DNA of 64,000 nucleotides from assembly GCF_000204055.1 (NCBI RefSeq), contig NW_006768795.1:1-64000 (forward strand), written 5' to 3'. Positions 11,783-22,770 of this stretch are shown here, in pieces (the stretch's first letter is position 1; each line of letters starts with the position of its first letter). The DNA is from Melampsora larici-populina 98AG31. Its lineage: Eukaryota > Basidiomycota > Pucciniomycetes > Pucciniales > Melampsoraceae. The position numbers and the translations under genes were made by a program. Below the pieces are notes generated by a model that saw only the letters and a list, made by a program, of their open reading frames with translations, made no database searches and was not told the DNA's origin.

Positions 11783-14131
11783 AAAATCAAAGAAGACGTT
11801 TCACAAGTTCGTGCACAAGTTGATTAAGCCATATGTAAGGAAAAAATCCGGATTCCAACTTTGTATCCCGTACTCGTTTCCATTTTTTCATTTCTTTTTT
11901 TTTGTACACACATAGGTTGTACAATCCTACATACTTATTTGTTTTCCTCAACTTTTTCACTTTCTTCATAAATCCTATCAATATATGTAAATGAACTCGC
12001 AAACTTAACAAACTCCTTCACATGTGCGGTAAAACCCCCAGCCCGCGTATGTAGGGACTTTTACGTGCAATCTGATTCTCCTGACGTGACACTGAGAGGT
12101 CATGAGATTGAATAAGTGGAAGAAAAGAACCCAAAGAAAAAGTTTTTACAACAAAAAAGACTCCTAAATCCTACTTGAGGAAATCAAAAGTCCTACTACT
12201 TCTTCAACTCAAAATCCTTGAAGTTGGTACATACTTGTTTCAACAAAGTGGAACCCAAAGCATATTGTAACTACATTTGTAACCATCCACTCATGAACAT
12301 GTTTGCCTCTTATCTAAACCCTGTTTCATCTGGTGCTACACTTGGAGAACAGATTAAGTTTCCTGTCTCCTCTCTTGTGAGTCAAGTATTCCAAGATATT
12401 TCCCAGTCAACATACAACTTTGTTGGCTCCCTTTCAGTCCTGTGTTCCAGCAGACTTAAAGCCAATATCTTGGTACCACACCTGATCTACCAGTGTTTGG
12501 TGTGTAGTTTTCACTACTTATGATTCTTGTTAACCTTGTTGTCTTCAACTTTACAGTTCAAATTCATATATGTCAATGTTCCTTCTGGTCCACCATGAGA
12601 GGGGGTATTGTCCTTCTGGCATTTGGTCATTAGTCTTCACTGCTTCACTTATAATTCTTGCTTAGCTTGTTGTTTTGACTTTACAGTTTGAGTTCTTACA
12701 ATTCTAACAATATTCTCTGGCTGTCCCATTTTGGTTCTTGTTCCAGTCAGTTAGTTGTCCTTTTTTAATGTCAACTTGTTGTACTGTGTCTCATGATGTG
12801 ACCTTGGTTATCTGTTTAAGGATTCTATGCCTTCTTCAACCCTATTTGCAACTGTATGTTGCTCTTCATCAATAGTTCTTTTTCCTACATCTACTGTCAT
12901 AGTCTTAGTGGGTGGTCTCTGGTTGTTTCTCACACTGCAATCCACTCAGACCCTCTGGGGTCGTGTAGCGTTTTAGCAATAAAAAACTCTAGTCTTTGAG
13001 CTGAGACTCTTGTTCCTTAAATCTCTTCCATGACAGCAGATGCTTTTGCAAGAGGTTTATTCAAGGTTATGGATCTTGATTGTACTTTGTGACACTGGAC
13101 GTCTCTGGTAAACCTCACTGTGTAAATGTTGTGATTTCCCTCAATGTGTTTTTAAAGGTTGAGGAAGCTGATCATCCAAAAATGAAGTGGTATAACCCTT
13201 GCAAAGTTTAGTGCATACACCATCAACCCAGTCGATGTGGTAGCACTGAGTACATGTACTATTGGGCTTAACTTTTAAGCACAAGACCTCCTATGACCAA
13301 GGGCCCCTGTATGTATAGTAGTCACCATCAAGAGGGGTCAGAAAATTGCAAAACCCAGTGTCAAAGTCAGCATGGATGAAAATCAGAAGTTCGCCACTTT
13401 GTTCATGCGTAATTGAACTTTGGAAGACTGCATCAGAAGGCCTTCATGAAGCTCTAGAGTTTTCCAGCCGGAATATGTACATAGGTAGGCAGTTTCTTAT
13501 TTACACAAAACTCACTTTTATCAATAACTTTTTAGGATTTTGAACATTATTGGATTGGGTGGATCTTGGGGTTGACACGAGTCAACAAGCTCACTTGGCT
13601 TTGTTCATGACCTTGACTCTGTACAGTCTAAATGAGATGAATGAAATGAGAATTCATCCTATGAAAATCTCCATAATTTTGGCCAGGAATTCTGATCCGA
13701 GACTTGTTGGGTATTGATGGTAACGACTATACCACCTGTCCTGTATGATGTCACTTGATCCCCCAAACATTGACTCACCCATTGTGGTATGTCAACTGCC
13801 ACAACATGTTCCCCAAATCTTTGAAAAAACTAGGAAATCGCTCAATTAAGTCACTACACCACCCATTCTAATCATTAGACAAAACCAACACAATACAATC
13901 TTCATGCTCCATAATTTCTTTTCTTCTTATCTCTTGTAATGGAAAAAATCAAGAATGAAGTACATGATAACATCCATGATCAAAGCTTCATTTCTTTCCC
14001 TAAACAAGTTGTGAGTGAGTTTACAAGATTAATAAAAATTTCATGAACCGAAACAAACAAACAAAAAGTAAAAGAGGAAAAAGATATAAATAAATAACAG
14101 GTTAGATCAGATTATCTTTTTTTCAACTCGG
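11783..14131. other. Gene-free region with degenerate direct repeat
   Basis: No gene recognised. A diverged direct repeat (around 12510-12570 and 12640-12700, spacing about 130 bases, sharing TTCTTG...CTTGTTG...CTTTACAGTT) suggests an old element or a tandem duplication. The rest is unrecognised AT-rich sequence. Confidence 0.4.
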
Positions 14132-14649
14132 TTATAGGAACGAGTGATAGGAAAAGAGCGAGATTGGATGACTGACTTTAATCAACTTGTATAACCCATA
14201 AGTCGAAAATAACATAGAAGAAGTAAAGATAGTATAATAAACACCTAAAAAATGAAACCAAAGTAAGTCTATATATGTGTTGATGATCGACATGAAAAAA
14301 AAAAACTCGATCGAAAGCGATTTCAAGTCTTATTTCTAAACATCAAACGAACCCATATAAAGTCTTGCTCTTGGTAATTTCTGGTGCACAAGCCTTGTAT
14401 CAGCCTGTAATGAAAAGAATGATCAGTTTACAGAAAAAAACAAAAGGCCAAGATGGATAAAGTTAAGTTTATGAGTTGATACGAGTGAGAAAGGGGTAAC
14501 TGACTTGAAATGCTCTTTGTTTTTCTGGAATCCGATTAGGTACTGATAAGTATTAAAAAAGCATTAAATCCAAAACCTAAGTAATCTGGATAAACATCAT
14601 CAACAAAAAGCTTGATAAACCACTAACGATTAGTAAGGTAATTGATCAT
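14132..14649 (-). CDS. COX7: Cytochrome c oxidase subunit VIIa (Cox7-like)
   Basis: Model: complement(join(14132..14244,14353..14404,14505..14542,14628..14649)), 74 aa from four very small exons (22, 38, 52 and 113 bases), all phases consistent. The protein matches the small nuclear-encoded complex IV subunit of the mitochondrial inner membrane: a matrix-side IPEKQRAFQ segment, then LPRARLYMG, then one membrane span (VYYTIFTSSMLFSTYGLYKL, about residues 39-58). This order is the hallmark of Cox7/COX7A (Q-x-x-FQ ... PR-x-x-LY ... single helix). The C-terminal dozen residues after K-L-I-K could be intron read-through, because GTCAGT follows directly; a further short exon is possible. No gene of this size is visible without splicing, so the model rests on splice logic plus family pattern. 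Confidence 0.8.
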
Positions 14650-15700
14650 CTTGAAGGTGATAAAGTGATAAGTTTATGATCCTTTTTCTTGATTTGGTGG
14701 TGGCGTGCTATGATGTCGGTTTGATGTTGTGAGTCAAGTGTGGAATGAAGTCTTTCGGGTAGCCAAGGAATGGATCTCGACTGTCAAAGAAAGCTAAAAT
14801 GCCTCAGAACCCTAACCGCTGTTTGATCATGTGAAAGGTATGTGACATACACGATCTCTGAGGAATCACAGTTTCTGACACTTGATTTGCTCACTCACAT
14901 CATATTCCCTTCTGAATCTGATGCTGATGTTCTTGGTATGTAGGTGGGGAAGAGTGGAGGATCCTTTTGGTGTGACTCAAAATAAAGAGCATCAGCACCA
15001 CCAGGTATTGTTTCCCTTCTTTCAACCATCAAGCTGTTCTAAGTATGCTTTCACATCAAAAAGTTGATTTTCTTGAAACCTTGTGATCCCAAATTATCAA
15101 GAATTTGTTCTTAAATGTTCAGATGTATATGGGTACATCTTCTCAAAAGTCTTTCAATTAAAGAAACCCCATCCTTTCTGTTTAACAAGTCTCCAAGGTT
15201 TTCATCTACACCCAGATCAAACTTTTCAAGCTGCTTATATTCCACAAAAAAACAACTCTTATATATGTACATTCAGTTTCCCTGATTTTTCAAATATCCA
15301 AGTACACACATCAGACTTTCCTACCTCTGACTAGGTATGAATCATCAACTTAATCAAATTACCTTTTCTCAAGTATAAATAACTTACAAAAATCAATTTG
15401 ATTCTGGTTTCTAATGATTTGAACCATACTTGAAAAAAACCACAATCTAAAGCAAGATAACCCAATCAAAAAAAACCTTTAATTTTGATTTTCATCTTAC
15501 AAAACCTTCACAAAAAAAAAATACAAAATAATAATCAATAACCAAATTCAAATTTACACTCATCTAAAATATAAAGCTATTGATCCTTGATGATACAAAA
15601 ATTCAATCAAGTTGATCATAATGATAATGCATACTCATAATTCTTTTATCAACCAAAATCTCCAAACTCATTCAAACCAATTGTAAACCAAAGAAAACAC
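14650..15700. other. Intergenic between COX7 and UPF3
   Basis: Very AT-rich from about 15350. It holds the COX7 promoter side and the UPF3 3' end. No additional gene recognised. Confidence 0.45.
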
Positions 15701-17369
15701 TCAAGGATTAGGTACATTCTTAGGTGTGTCTTTTCTAGAACTTTTCCGTTCATTAGTTCCTCCTATCCCAGCTAAAGCCATCCCCAACCTTCTTCTAGCC
15801 CCAGCCGATTCTTCAGTTCCCCTAGCTCTAGGATTAGTAGTACTAGTCGCAGCACTTTTCGTCTCGTTTGTAGAACGAGTTTCGGTGGGTGGTGTACTCG
15901 TACCAAGTGTTGGGGTAGACGGTTGGTTTCGTTTAGAAGGGTTCGGTCGTGAAGTTGATGAAGATCCTTTGGGATACGGTTTCTTACTACTAGGTTTTCC
16001 TTCTTGAGATAAGTTTGGATTGGGTTGATGAAGATTAACTTCTTGGTTTCCTACTTTTGAAGTCTTAAAACTTTCAGTTGAGACAGGTACCGAGCCTGAT
16101 CCACTAGGTTTGAGCAAGATTTCTTTGGGTCTTGAGACGATCTTCATCGGAATCGGTTTAGGATTATTGGATCCTGAAGGATCTGTTATGGGTTTACTTT
16201 GGGAGGCTTGATCGATGGCTCTTTTACCTCGTTTGGGTTTCGAAGGAGCTGTTTGAGGTTTAGGTTCTACTGGATCTATAACTGATGGTTTTGGAACACT
16301 AGATGTTCCCGTTGATTTAGGTACATTAGATGTCGTAGGATTACCTTTAGATGGTTTAAAGGAAGAAGGAACGGGTCTTGATTTAGATGGTTTAGTAGTA
16401 AGAGGAAGAGATTGATGATTCGAACTAGTTGGTGCTCGTTTGATAAGCTGATGAGGAGGTAAATCGTGTGGGTCTTTAATAGAAGAAACTTTGGAAGCTG
16501 AAGTAGTAGTTGTATTGCGTTGTTGTAGTTTTTGAGCCGTTGTGGCTTCTTGTGCTGATTTTCTTAGTGATCGTAAGTGTTGGATTAAGGGTGTGATTTT
16601 GGGAATTTCTAGTTTGGTTGAATCTTCAGTTAGATTGGATTGGTTTGAATCATCTTCTGTTTCTTGATTTAAAGGTGATTCAAGTTTTTTAAGAAAAAGT
16701 TGATAATCTTGAGCTAAGAAAAAAGAATTTTTCAAAAAAAAAAAAAATCAAAATTCAGTTAACAGTTTTCGAGGGGTTTTTTTTTCGTTGAAGATTAGTT
16801 GATAGAGTTTTTTTTCTTACAAGAATCAATGGTTCCACAACGTGGATCTAGTTTTTTGACTTGGGTTGGAATCTTTTGAAATGGTGCGAATTCGATTTTA
16901 GGTACAGTAATATTACCTATCACAAACAAACAGAGAAAAAAGTATCTTATCAATCATGATGTAAAATGAAAAGAAAGATAAAGAAAGATAAAGTATAAAA
17001 TTTACCTCTACTATCACGAAAAGCTTGTTGAGCATAACCATGATGAAATTCAACTAAATCTTCAACACTTGAAAAATAAAGATAAGCTCTTGAAGGTAAA
17101 TCGATTTTTCCTTTACTATAAACCAGATCCAACAATCGAAGATCAGTTCATATTCTTCTAAATAAATAAAAAAAGAGTTGAAGGTGAAATGAAGGTGATA
17201 TTAACTTTTGTCTTAGTTTACCAGGAATAAACGATTTATAAGTAACTAAACATTTAGCAGGTGTAGATTCGTTGATAGGATCGATCCAAGGTGAAAGAGT
17301 TTTCCAGAATACTTCTTCGGGTAAAGCTGGTGGTAAATGTCGAATGACTACTTTGTTTCTTTCTGTCAT
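15701..17369 (-). CDS. UPF3: Nonsense-mediated decay factor UPF3
   Basis: Model: complement(join(15701..16713,16821..16916,17006..17115,17206..17369)), 460 aa, phases consistent. Upf3 bridges the UPF1-UPF2 surveillance complex to spliced mRNA. The Smg4/UPF3 domain (RNP-like fold) covers about residues 1-125: NKVVIRHLPPALPEEVFW at the start, then LVTYKSFIPGKLRQ, SRAYLYFSSVEDLVEFHHGY, and IEFAPFQKIP after exon 3 begins. The remaining 330 residues are disordered, rich in Ser, Pro, Thr and Lys, with a basic C-terminus. The low-complexity tail is encoded by one long last exon. It lies head-to-head with the UBP8-like gene (155 bases between start codons). Confidence 0.9.
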
Positions 17370-17524
17370 TTTTTGATTGATAGTTGATTTTGTGGGTTGA
17401 GTGATTCGGATGATGAAGAGAACTCAGGACAGACCTGCCAAGACTCGAGAGTCAAAAGGAACCGAGAAGTCCCTCTCAAAACCCATGATCTCATTCACAT
17501 ACTTCTTCCTCAAACCTCAACACA
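17370..17524. promoter_or_regulatory. Shared divergent promoter of UPF3 and UBP8-like gene
   Basis: Only 155 bases separate the UPF3 start from the proposed start of the opposite-strand deubiquitinase, so the two promoters must overlap unless the latter starts further in. No TATA box is obvious. Confidence 0.5.
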
Positions 17525-20030
17525 TTGCGACTTCAAGTTCTGGCTCAGCCAACTTTCCAGACTCATACTGTAAATCAACTCAACTTCATCCTCTTGATCG
17601 AATCCTGTGGACATCATACAAGAATTGAAATCAATAATAACCAACGATACTGGCCCCAAAATGAATACCAACCCAACAATGGATGGTCTGTCCCAACCCA
17701 TTCCGAACACATACTAAAGAAATCTTTCTCACATGTATGTTTGTTTTATGAATCAGTTAAACCATCAATCCAATCACCAAACAAATCACTCAAAGAAATT
17801 TCCAAACCAACTGAACCCACGAATTGTAAACATCAACCTAAACCATTATGGACAGAAGAATCAAATTTGATAAAACATATGAACGTTTCACTTGAATGTA
17901 TTGAATCTGGATCAAGATTACCTTTTAATTTGATTTCGTTTTGTTCTTTTTGTAAATCTGGAATTGGGATTAAATTGATTTGTTTGAATTGTGGTGGTTG
18001 TTTTTGTTATTTTAAAAAAACAAATCATACTACTACAAACAATCATTCAAAACTTAATAGGTGTTATGAACTTCATCATAAAAAGAATTCGAAATGTTTA
18101 CTTGGTATGGTTCTGATTTGGTTTCTTGCATTGCGGTTTGGAATACTAATTGAATGGGGTTTGTTTTTGGGGTTGGAATAGGTCTTGATATGGTTTGTCG
18201 AGAGTTTATTTGTTTGGTTTGTGGTGATGTGATTAGACCTGATGATTCAGAATTAAAAGTGATTAGTAGTCAGTCGGTTTCTTTTTCCGCATATATCTTA
18301 CTACCATCTAATCAGATTTGGTTTCTTAATTTTTTTATAGAAAAGTTATTCTCGATCAAGAAACCTTCTTTACCTAGTTGTCTAAGTCGAACTACTCAAC
18401 ATATCTTTCGTAAGTCTATCATCATGACTTTCTAACTTACATTTGATCATCAGACCTTCAACTGATCTTTAAGCTTTTAACTTTGGGTCTATCTAGCTCC
18501 TCGTGGTTTCTCCAACTTGGGAAAATCATGTTACATGAATGCGATCTTACAAATCTTACTACGTATCCCTGAATTCCAATGTTATTTATTAATGGATCAT
18601 CATAATCGAGATCGACAACATCCATCAGACGAAGATCCATTATGTTGTACATGTGAATTAGTGAATTTACTTCAAGGTACAGTTTCAGGTGATCGGTTTA
18701 AAGAAATCACTCCGGTTGGATTCCTTTATACACTTTGGATGAATTCAGGTGATGGTGAAGATTTTGCTGGGTACAAAGAAGGTGATGCTCATGAATGTTT
18801 ATTAGCTTGTAAGTCATTTCTCCAACCAATCATTAATTTTAAACCGATTAGAAATTCATGGGTCGGTTCATTAAATTAATTAGGTTTAAATCAAATTCAT
18901 TCAACCACTCAAGGTTCAAATCCATTAGATACTACTTGTCATTGTCCAATTCATCTTTTGTTTAGATGTGAATTGAAAAGTGAATTGATTTGTGGGAATT
19001 GTAATTCCACTAGTCATAAAGTCGATCCAATCTTAGATTTATCACTCGAAATCGCTCATTTAACTCATCTAGATCAACTTAGATTAGTAGATTGTTTAGA
19101 AAGGTTAGTCCTACAGCTTCTTATTGATCCTTTGTTGGCTTTGGATTGATTGATGGATGGATCGTTGGCAGTTTTACTACTAAAGAAGCTTTGAAAGAGA
19201 AGTGTTATACTTGTGCTGAATGTCAGATGGCATCACCAGTCACGACAAAATCACTAAAAATTTCCAAACTACCCCACATTCTTTGTATTCAATTAAAAGT
19301 AAGTCATCAAAAAGAATTGTGATGGGGTTTTGCATTTGCTGATTTTTTTTCTCTCTCTCCCTCTTTTGCTTAGAGGTTTGAACATCAAGTTCAAGGTAAT
19401 TCTGTAAAATTAGATCGATTTGTTCAGTTTCCACTTATGTTAGATATGAAACCTTATACTGTGAATCCTAGGAATCCAAATGATCCTGATCAATCTGGAT
19501 AGTAAGTATCTTTTTGGCTGTTTTTTTGAATATTTCGTACTCGAATGAACTGATTTTGATTGAAACTTATTTTGATCAACAGTTTTTATAAATTGACAGG
19601 TATTGTAAGTAGGCTTTACATCTTCTTATCATCACTTTTCTTTGTGCAAGATCACTTTGATATGTGAAACGGTCAAGATGAAATACCTAAAAGAAATCTT
19701 TGAAATTAACTCTTTGTGACTTTTGTGATGTTTAGGTTCGTCATCAAGGAAGTGCAACTTCTGGACACTATCAAGTGATTGTTTGTCAAGACGAATTAGT
19801 TTGTTGATTTTCCATTCCAATTTATTTATTTTATAATTCAAATCTTTAAAAGTATTGGAAAGACTAATCAATTTTGATGTGTGTTTTGTTTTCTTTGGAT
19901 TGGACTTTTTGTTTTCTTTCTTCGGTTTTAGTATTTTTCTTTTAGTGATGCTAATGTAACTGTTATGAGATTAAAAGATGTATTAGCAGTAGAAGCTTAT
20001 ATTTTGGTTTATACATCTGTTTCTAATTAA
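17525..20030 (+). CDS. UBP8: Ubiquitin-specific protease, UBP8/USP22-like (SAGA DUB)
   Basis: Model: join(17525..18104,18182..18268,18341..18409,18497..18808,18884..19103,19172..19298,19374..19501,19583..19604,19736..19798,19932..20030), 568 aa, all phases agree; exon 8 is only 22 bases. Ubp8 removes ubiquitin from histone H2B within SAGA. A zf-UBP-like zinc finger (CKH, then FCSFC, ICLNCGGCFC, CLVCGD) covers about residues 104-220. The USP catalytic part has the Cys box NLGKSCYMN (Cys257), a DAHE block, a CGNC zinc motif, KLPHILCIQLKRFEH, and the His box SGHY (His526), followed by FSDANV. The G-N-T before the catalytic Cys is changed to G-K-S, which is unusual. Start uncertain: 17525 is the upstream in-frame ATG and an unseen first exon is possible. 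The exon 2/3 junction (18268/18341) is the least certain. Confidence 0.85.
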
Positions 20031-21531
20031 ATTGATTTGTGGGTTTTTTTTTGGATTATTCATCAATTTAATATCTTAATTATATTAGATGGGTTTAGGA
20101 TAAAAACGGGATAGAAAGGTTTGTGAAAATTGTAATAAAATAGATTGGCTTTGAAGTGTAATAAGATTCTCAAGAAAATTTTGATTAATTTTACTGAATT
20201 GGGATGATGCGAAGGGATGTTTTCGGTTTGAAGAATGATGTTGATTTAATTGTTGTTGATCATATGTAAGTAATTGAATATGGGCGGTGAGGTTATATGG
20301 TACACCAAACTTCTTGAGCTGATGAATTGCTCACATTCACAGACTATAGCTGTGGTGCTCACTAATTATTGGCCGGGGTTCAAGGTTGATTAAAAAGTGT
20401 CTAGAGATTTTTTAACACTTTGACCTCCCAGCCCTTCAATTTTTTTTTGAAAAATTCAAAACTCTTGCAATGTATTTCTCAGGTGTAGCTATTCAATGGT
20501 ATTTTCAAAATTCAATTTTGTTTAAGCTGCATTTTCATGTAGGGTCAGGGACAGCTACTTTTTATTTCTAACTTGAAAGCTCGCGAATTCCACATGTGTG
20601 GGATTACATGCATTGCCGTTTGTCCAATCCCATGTGTGCTGAGCGTGTGGCTTGCGATCCAGAGGTCCAAACGTTCAATGATGATGGTCTTATGTTAAGT
20701 TACTCTATCCCAATCATTTACTCATTTAAACTGTGGGATATGTTATTTCGTACTCAAGGTATTTCTTTGAGGAAAGAGCAAGTTTTGTAAAAAAAAAAAT
20801 GCCACGGTGAAGGTCCCCTTAACACACAAGTCTAAGAAACCCCATACGGTCAATGTAAATAAGATGATACATACTAACAAGTCCGATCCATCATCACAGC
20901 TAAGCGTGATGTGGCAAACACAGAATCTGTCAAACAAAACAGGTCTCATGTAGTCGGGGACTCGTGGCTTTCCACTTTGAGAAAGTGCCCATAAAGTGCA
21001 AACTTCACCAACCAAAAGGTGATTTGTGATGTGGTGGCTACAGGATCAGTCAAACAAACTGTGATTGCTTTCCACTTCGAGCAAAGTGCTCATAATTATT
21101 AACAGGCAACCCTGCAACACTGTGATATGCGGTTAAATAAGGTGAAATATCGAACCAAGACAAAAATTGTATTGGCGGATGTAGGTTAGGGAAAATCGGT
21201 TTTCACAAGGCGGCTTTTCTAATCTATAGGTGCATTCCAGGGTCCTACCGGGTCTGTTTCTATCTGTTTTTGCAACGACCATGTACAGCAGGGTTTGTCT
21301 TGCTTAGCAGTGATTTCAGTCAGAGTAATCCGCATGGGTCTCGTCAACCGGAATTTGGACCCTAAAGGTATCTATTTTTCCGCAACTGACTGAGTCGATA
21401 CTTAGGTGTGACTCCCATATAAGACTGCTCTTCTAAACTTACGTACTCATCAGATCTTTCTTCCTGTTCTTCCGCTATCAATCTGATCAATAAACTTCAG
21501 AAATTCAACACCTGATCTCGTTCTGTCAAAT
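20031..21531. other. Intergenic with degenerate tandem duplication
   Basis: No gene. Two related units at about 20908-21000 and 21027-21098 share GTGATGTGG...CA-x-x-CTGTCAAACAAA...TTTCCACTT...AAAGTGC-CATAA, so a local duplication is likely. The stretch before 21532 is the likely promoter of the secreted-protein gene. Confidence 0.45.
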
Positions 21532-22453
21532 ATGTTCTACAAACAAACAAACCCTATGATTTTCCTTTCGCTCATGTTTCTGCTCTTAGGAAATCTCGGC
21601 TCGCACGTCTTTGCAAATGCTGGTTCTATAGAATGCAACTATTCTTGGGAAACACCAACACCTATAAATAATAATCAACATAGTCAGTCTAATAGAAGTT
21701 TCCTTCTGTCTATGTAGATTTTCATTTTTTTTTCTCAAAACCAATCGTATGATTTTCATTGATTATCTTACTGATCCAAATAATTTGAATACTTTCCTTC
21801 CAAAAACTCTTACGATCGAAGAGTGTATTTCGGAAGATGCTCAAGGAACCAGACGCATCTGGTTTTGTAAAACATGTCATAGGGGAGACAACAAAAAACC
21901 TTGTACGAAAGGCATTTCTCATTCTGAATTCTGAATCGATAAGTAAATTTAAATGAATCAAAGAACCGAGGGCTTACGTTTTGATTTGTTGAAATATCTT
22001 ATAGCTGCTAAGGACTGTGTTGGACCTCAGAAATTGACCACCAATGGATCATTTGATTGTCCAGGGGGTATGTCAGTGAATGCATATACCTCACCAAACA
22101 GACCTATTTGTTGAGTCAATTTGAATCTTACCCGCTCAGAGAAAACTCTCTGGACTGTTCACTTCGGTTCTTGAAAGATTGAAATGCTTACTAATGCTTT
22201 GAAAACGTTGGGATCTGTTGATTGGATGTTTTTGAACAAAAGTTTGTTTTACTTCCAACGCACAATACGTCCAGGAGGTTTACAAGTGTAAAGAACGTCA
22301 TCTTAACCAGCGTAAGTTTACCTTCAATTAATTGTGATCATCTATATGGTTTTAACTTATTACTGATGCCTAATTTCCATGGATCAAACCTTGATGATGT
22401 TGCATACGGATTTAGAATGTCCTACGGACCAATGTACGGAACAAAAAACATGA
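21532..22453 (+). CDS. Small cysteine-rich secreted protein (effector candidate)
   Basis: Model: join(21532..21682,21822..21911,22005..22067,22243..22311,22416..22453), 136 aa. The N-terminus has a strong signal peptide (hydrophobic IFLSLMFLLLG core, likely cleavage near residue 28-30). The mature part has about 11 cysteines, in blocks such as WFCKTCHRGDNKKPC, KDCVG, FDCPGVCF, YKCKE and QCPTDQC. This is the size and pattern of rust-fungus small secreted proteins; I know no biochemical function. All junctions are phase 1. Intron 2 begins GC rather than GT (21912-21913), so it is either a GC-AG intron or a mutated donor that could break splicing. The exon 1/2 junction is the least certain (exon 2 could start elsewhere upstream). 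A duplicate of the last exon lies just downstream. Confidence 0.65.
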
Positions 22454-22674
22454 AACAAGATGTTTGTCATCCTTCAAAACCAGCATAACACCCTCAATAC
22501 CCGTGTATATAGTCAAATGTAGTTATTATCTGTCCATGATGGTGTTATGAACTTTAAAAATCTTGCTCTTTACAATTTTTGATTTCCTCATCCTTGAGAA
22601 AAATTCAATGCAAATGTTTTTCTTTCTTTTTGTTCCTCCTTCCTCTTTTCTCCCTTTTTCTGTTCGCCTTGAAA

Positions 22675-22770
22675 ACTTTGGCGATGTCCTTTGGACCAAT
22701 GTACGCAACAAAAACAATCAAAGAAGATGTCTGTCTTGATCCTTCAAAACCAGTTCATCATCAGCCATGA
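22675..22770 (+). pseudogene. Duplicated terminal exon of the cysteine-rich secreted gene
   Basis: The sequence GATGTCCTTTGGACCAATGT and what follows closely copies the last exon and 3' flank of the upstream gene (22414-22487). In the equivalent frame it gives CPLDQCTQQK against CPTDQCTEQK. No upstream exons accompany it, so it is a partial tandem duplicate and probably not expressed as a separate protein. Confidence 0.65.

Noticed and set aside
17401..17628. Plus-strand frame as first exon of the UBP8-like gene
   Set aside because: No donor placing it in phase with the zinc-finger exon; low-complexity start.
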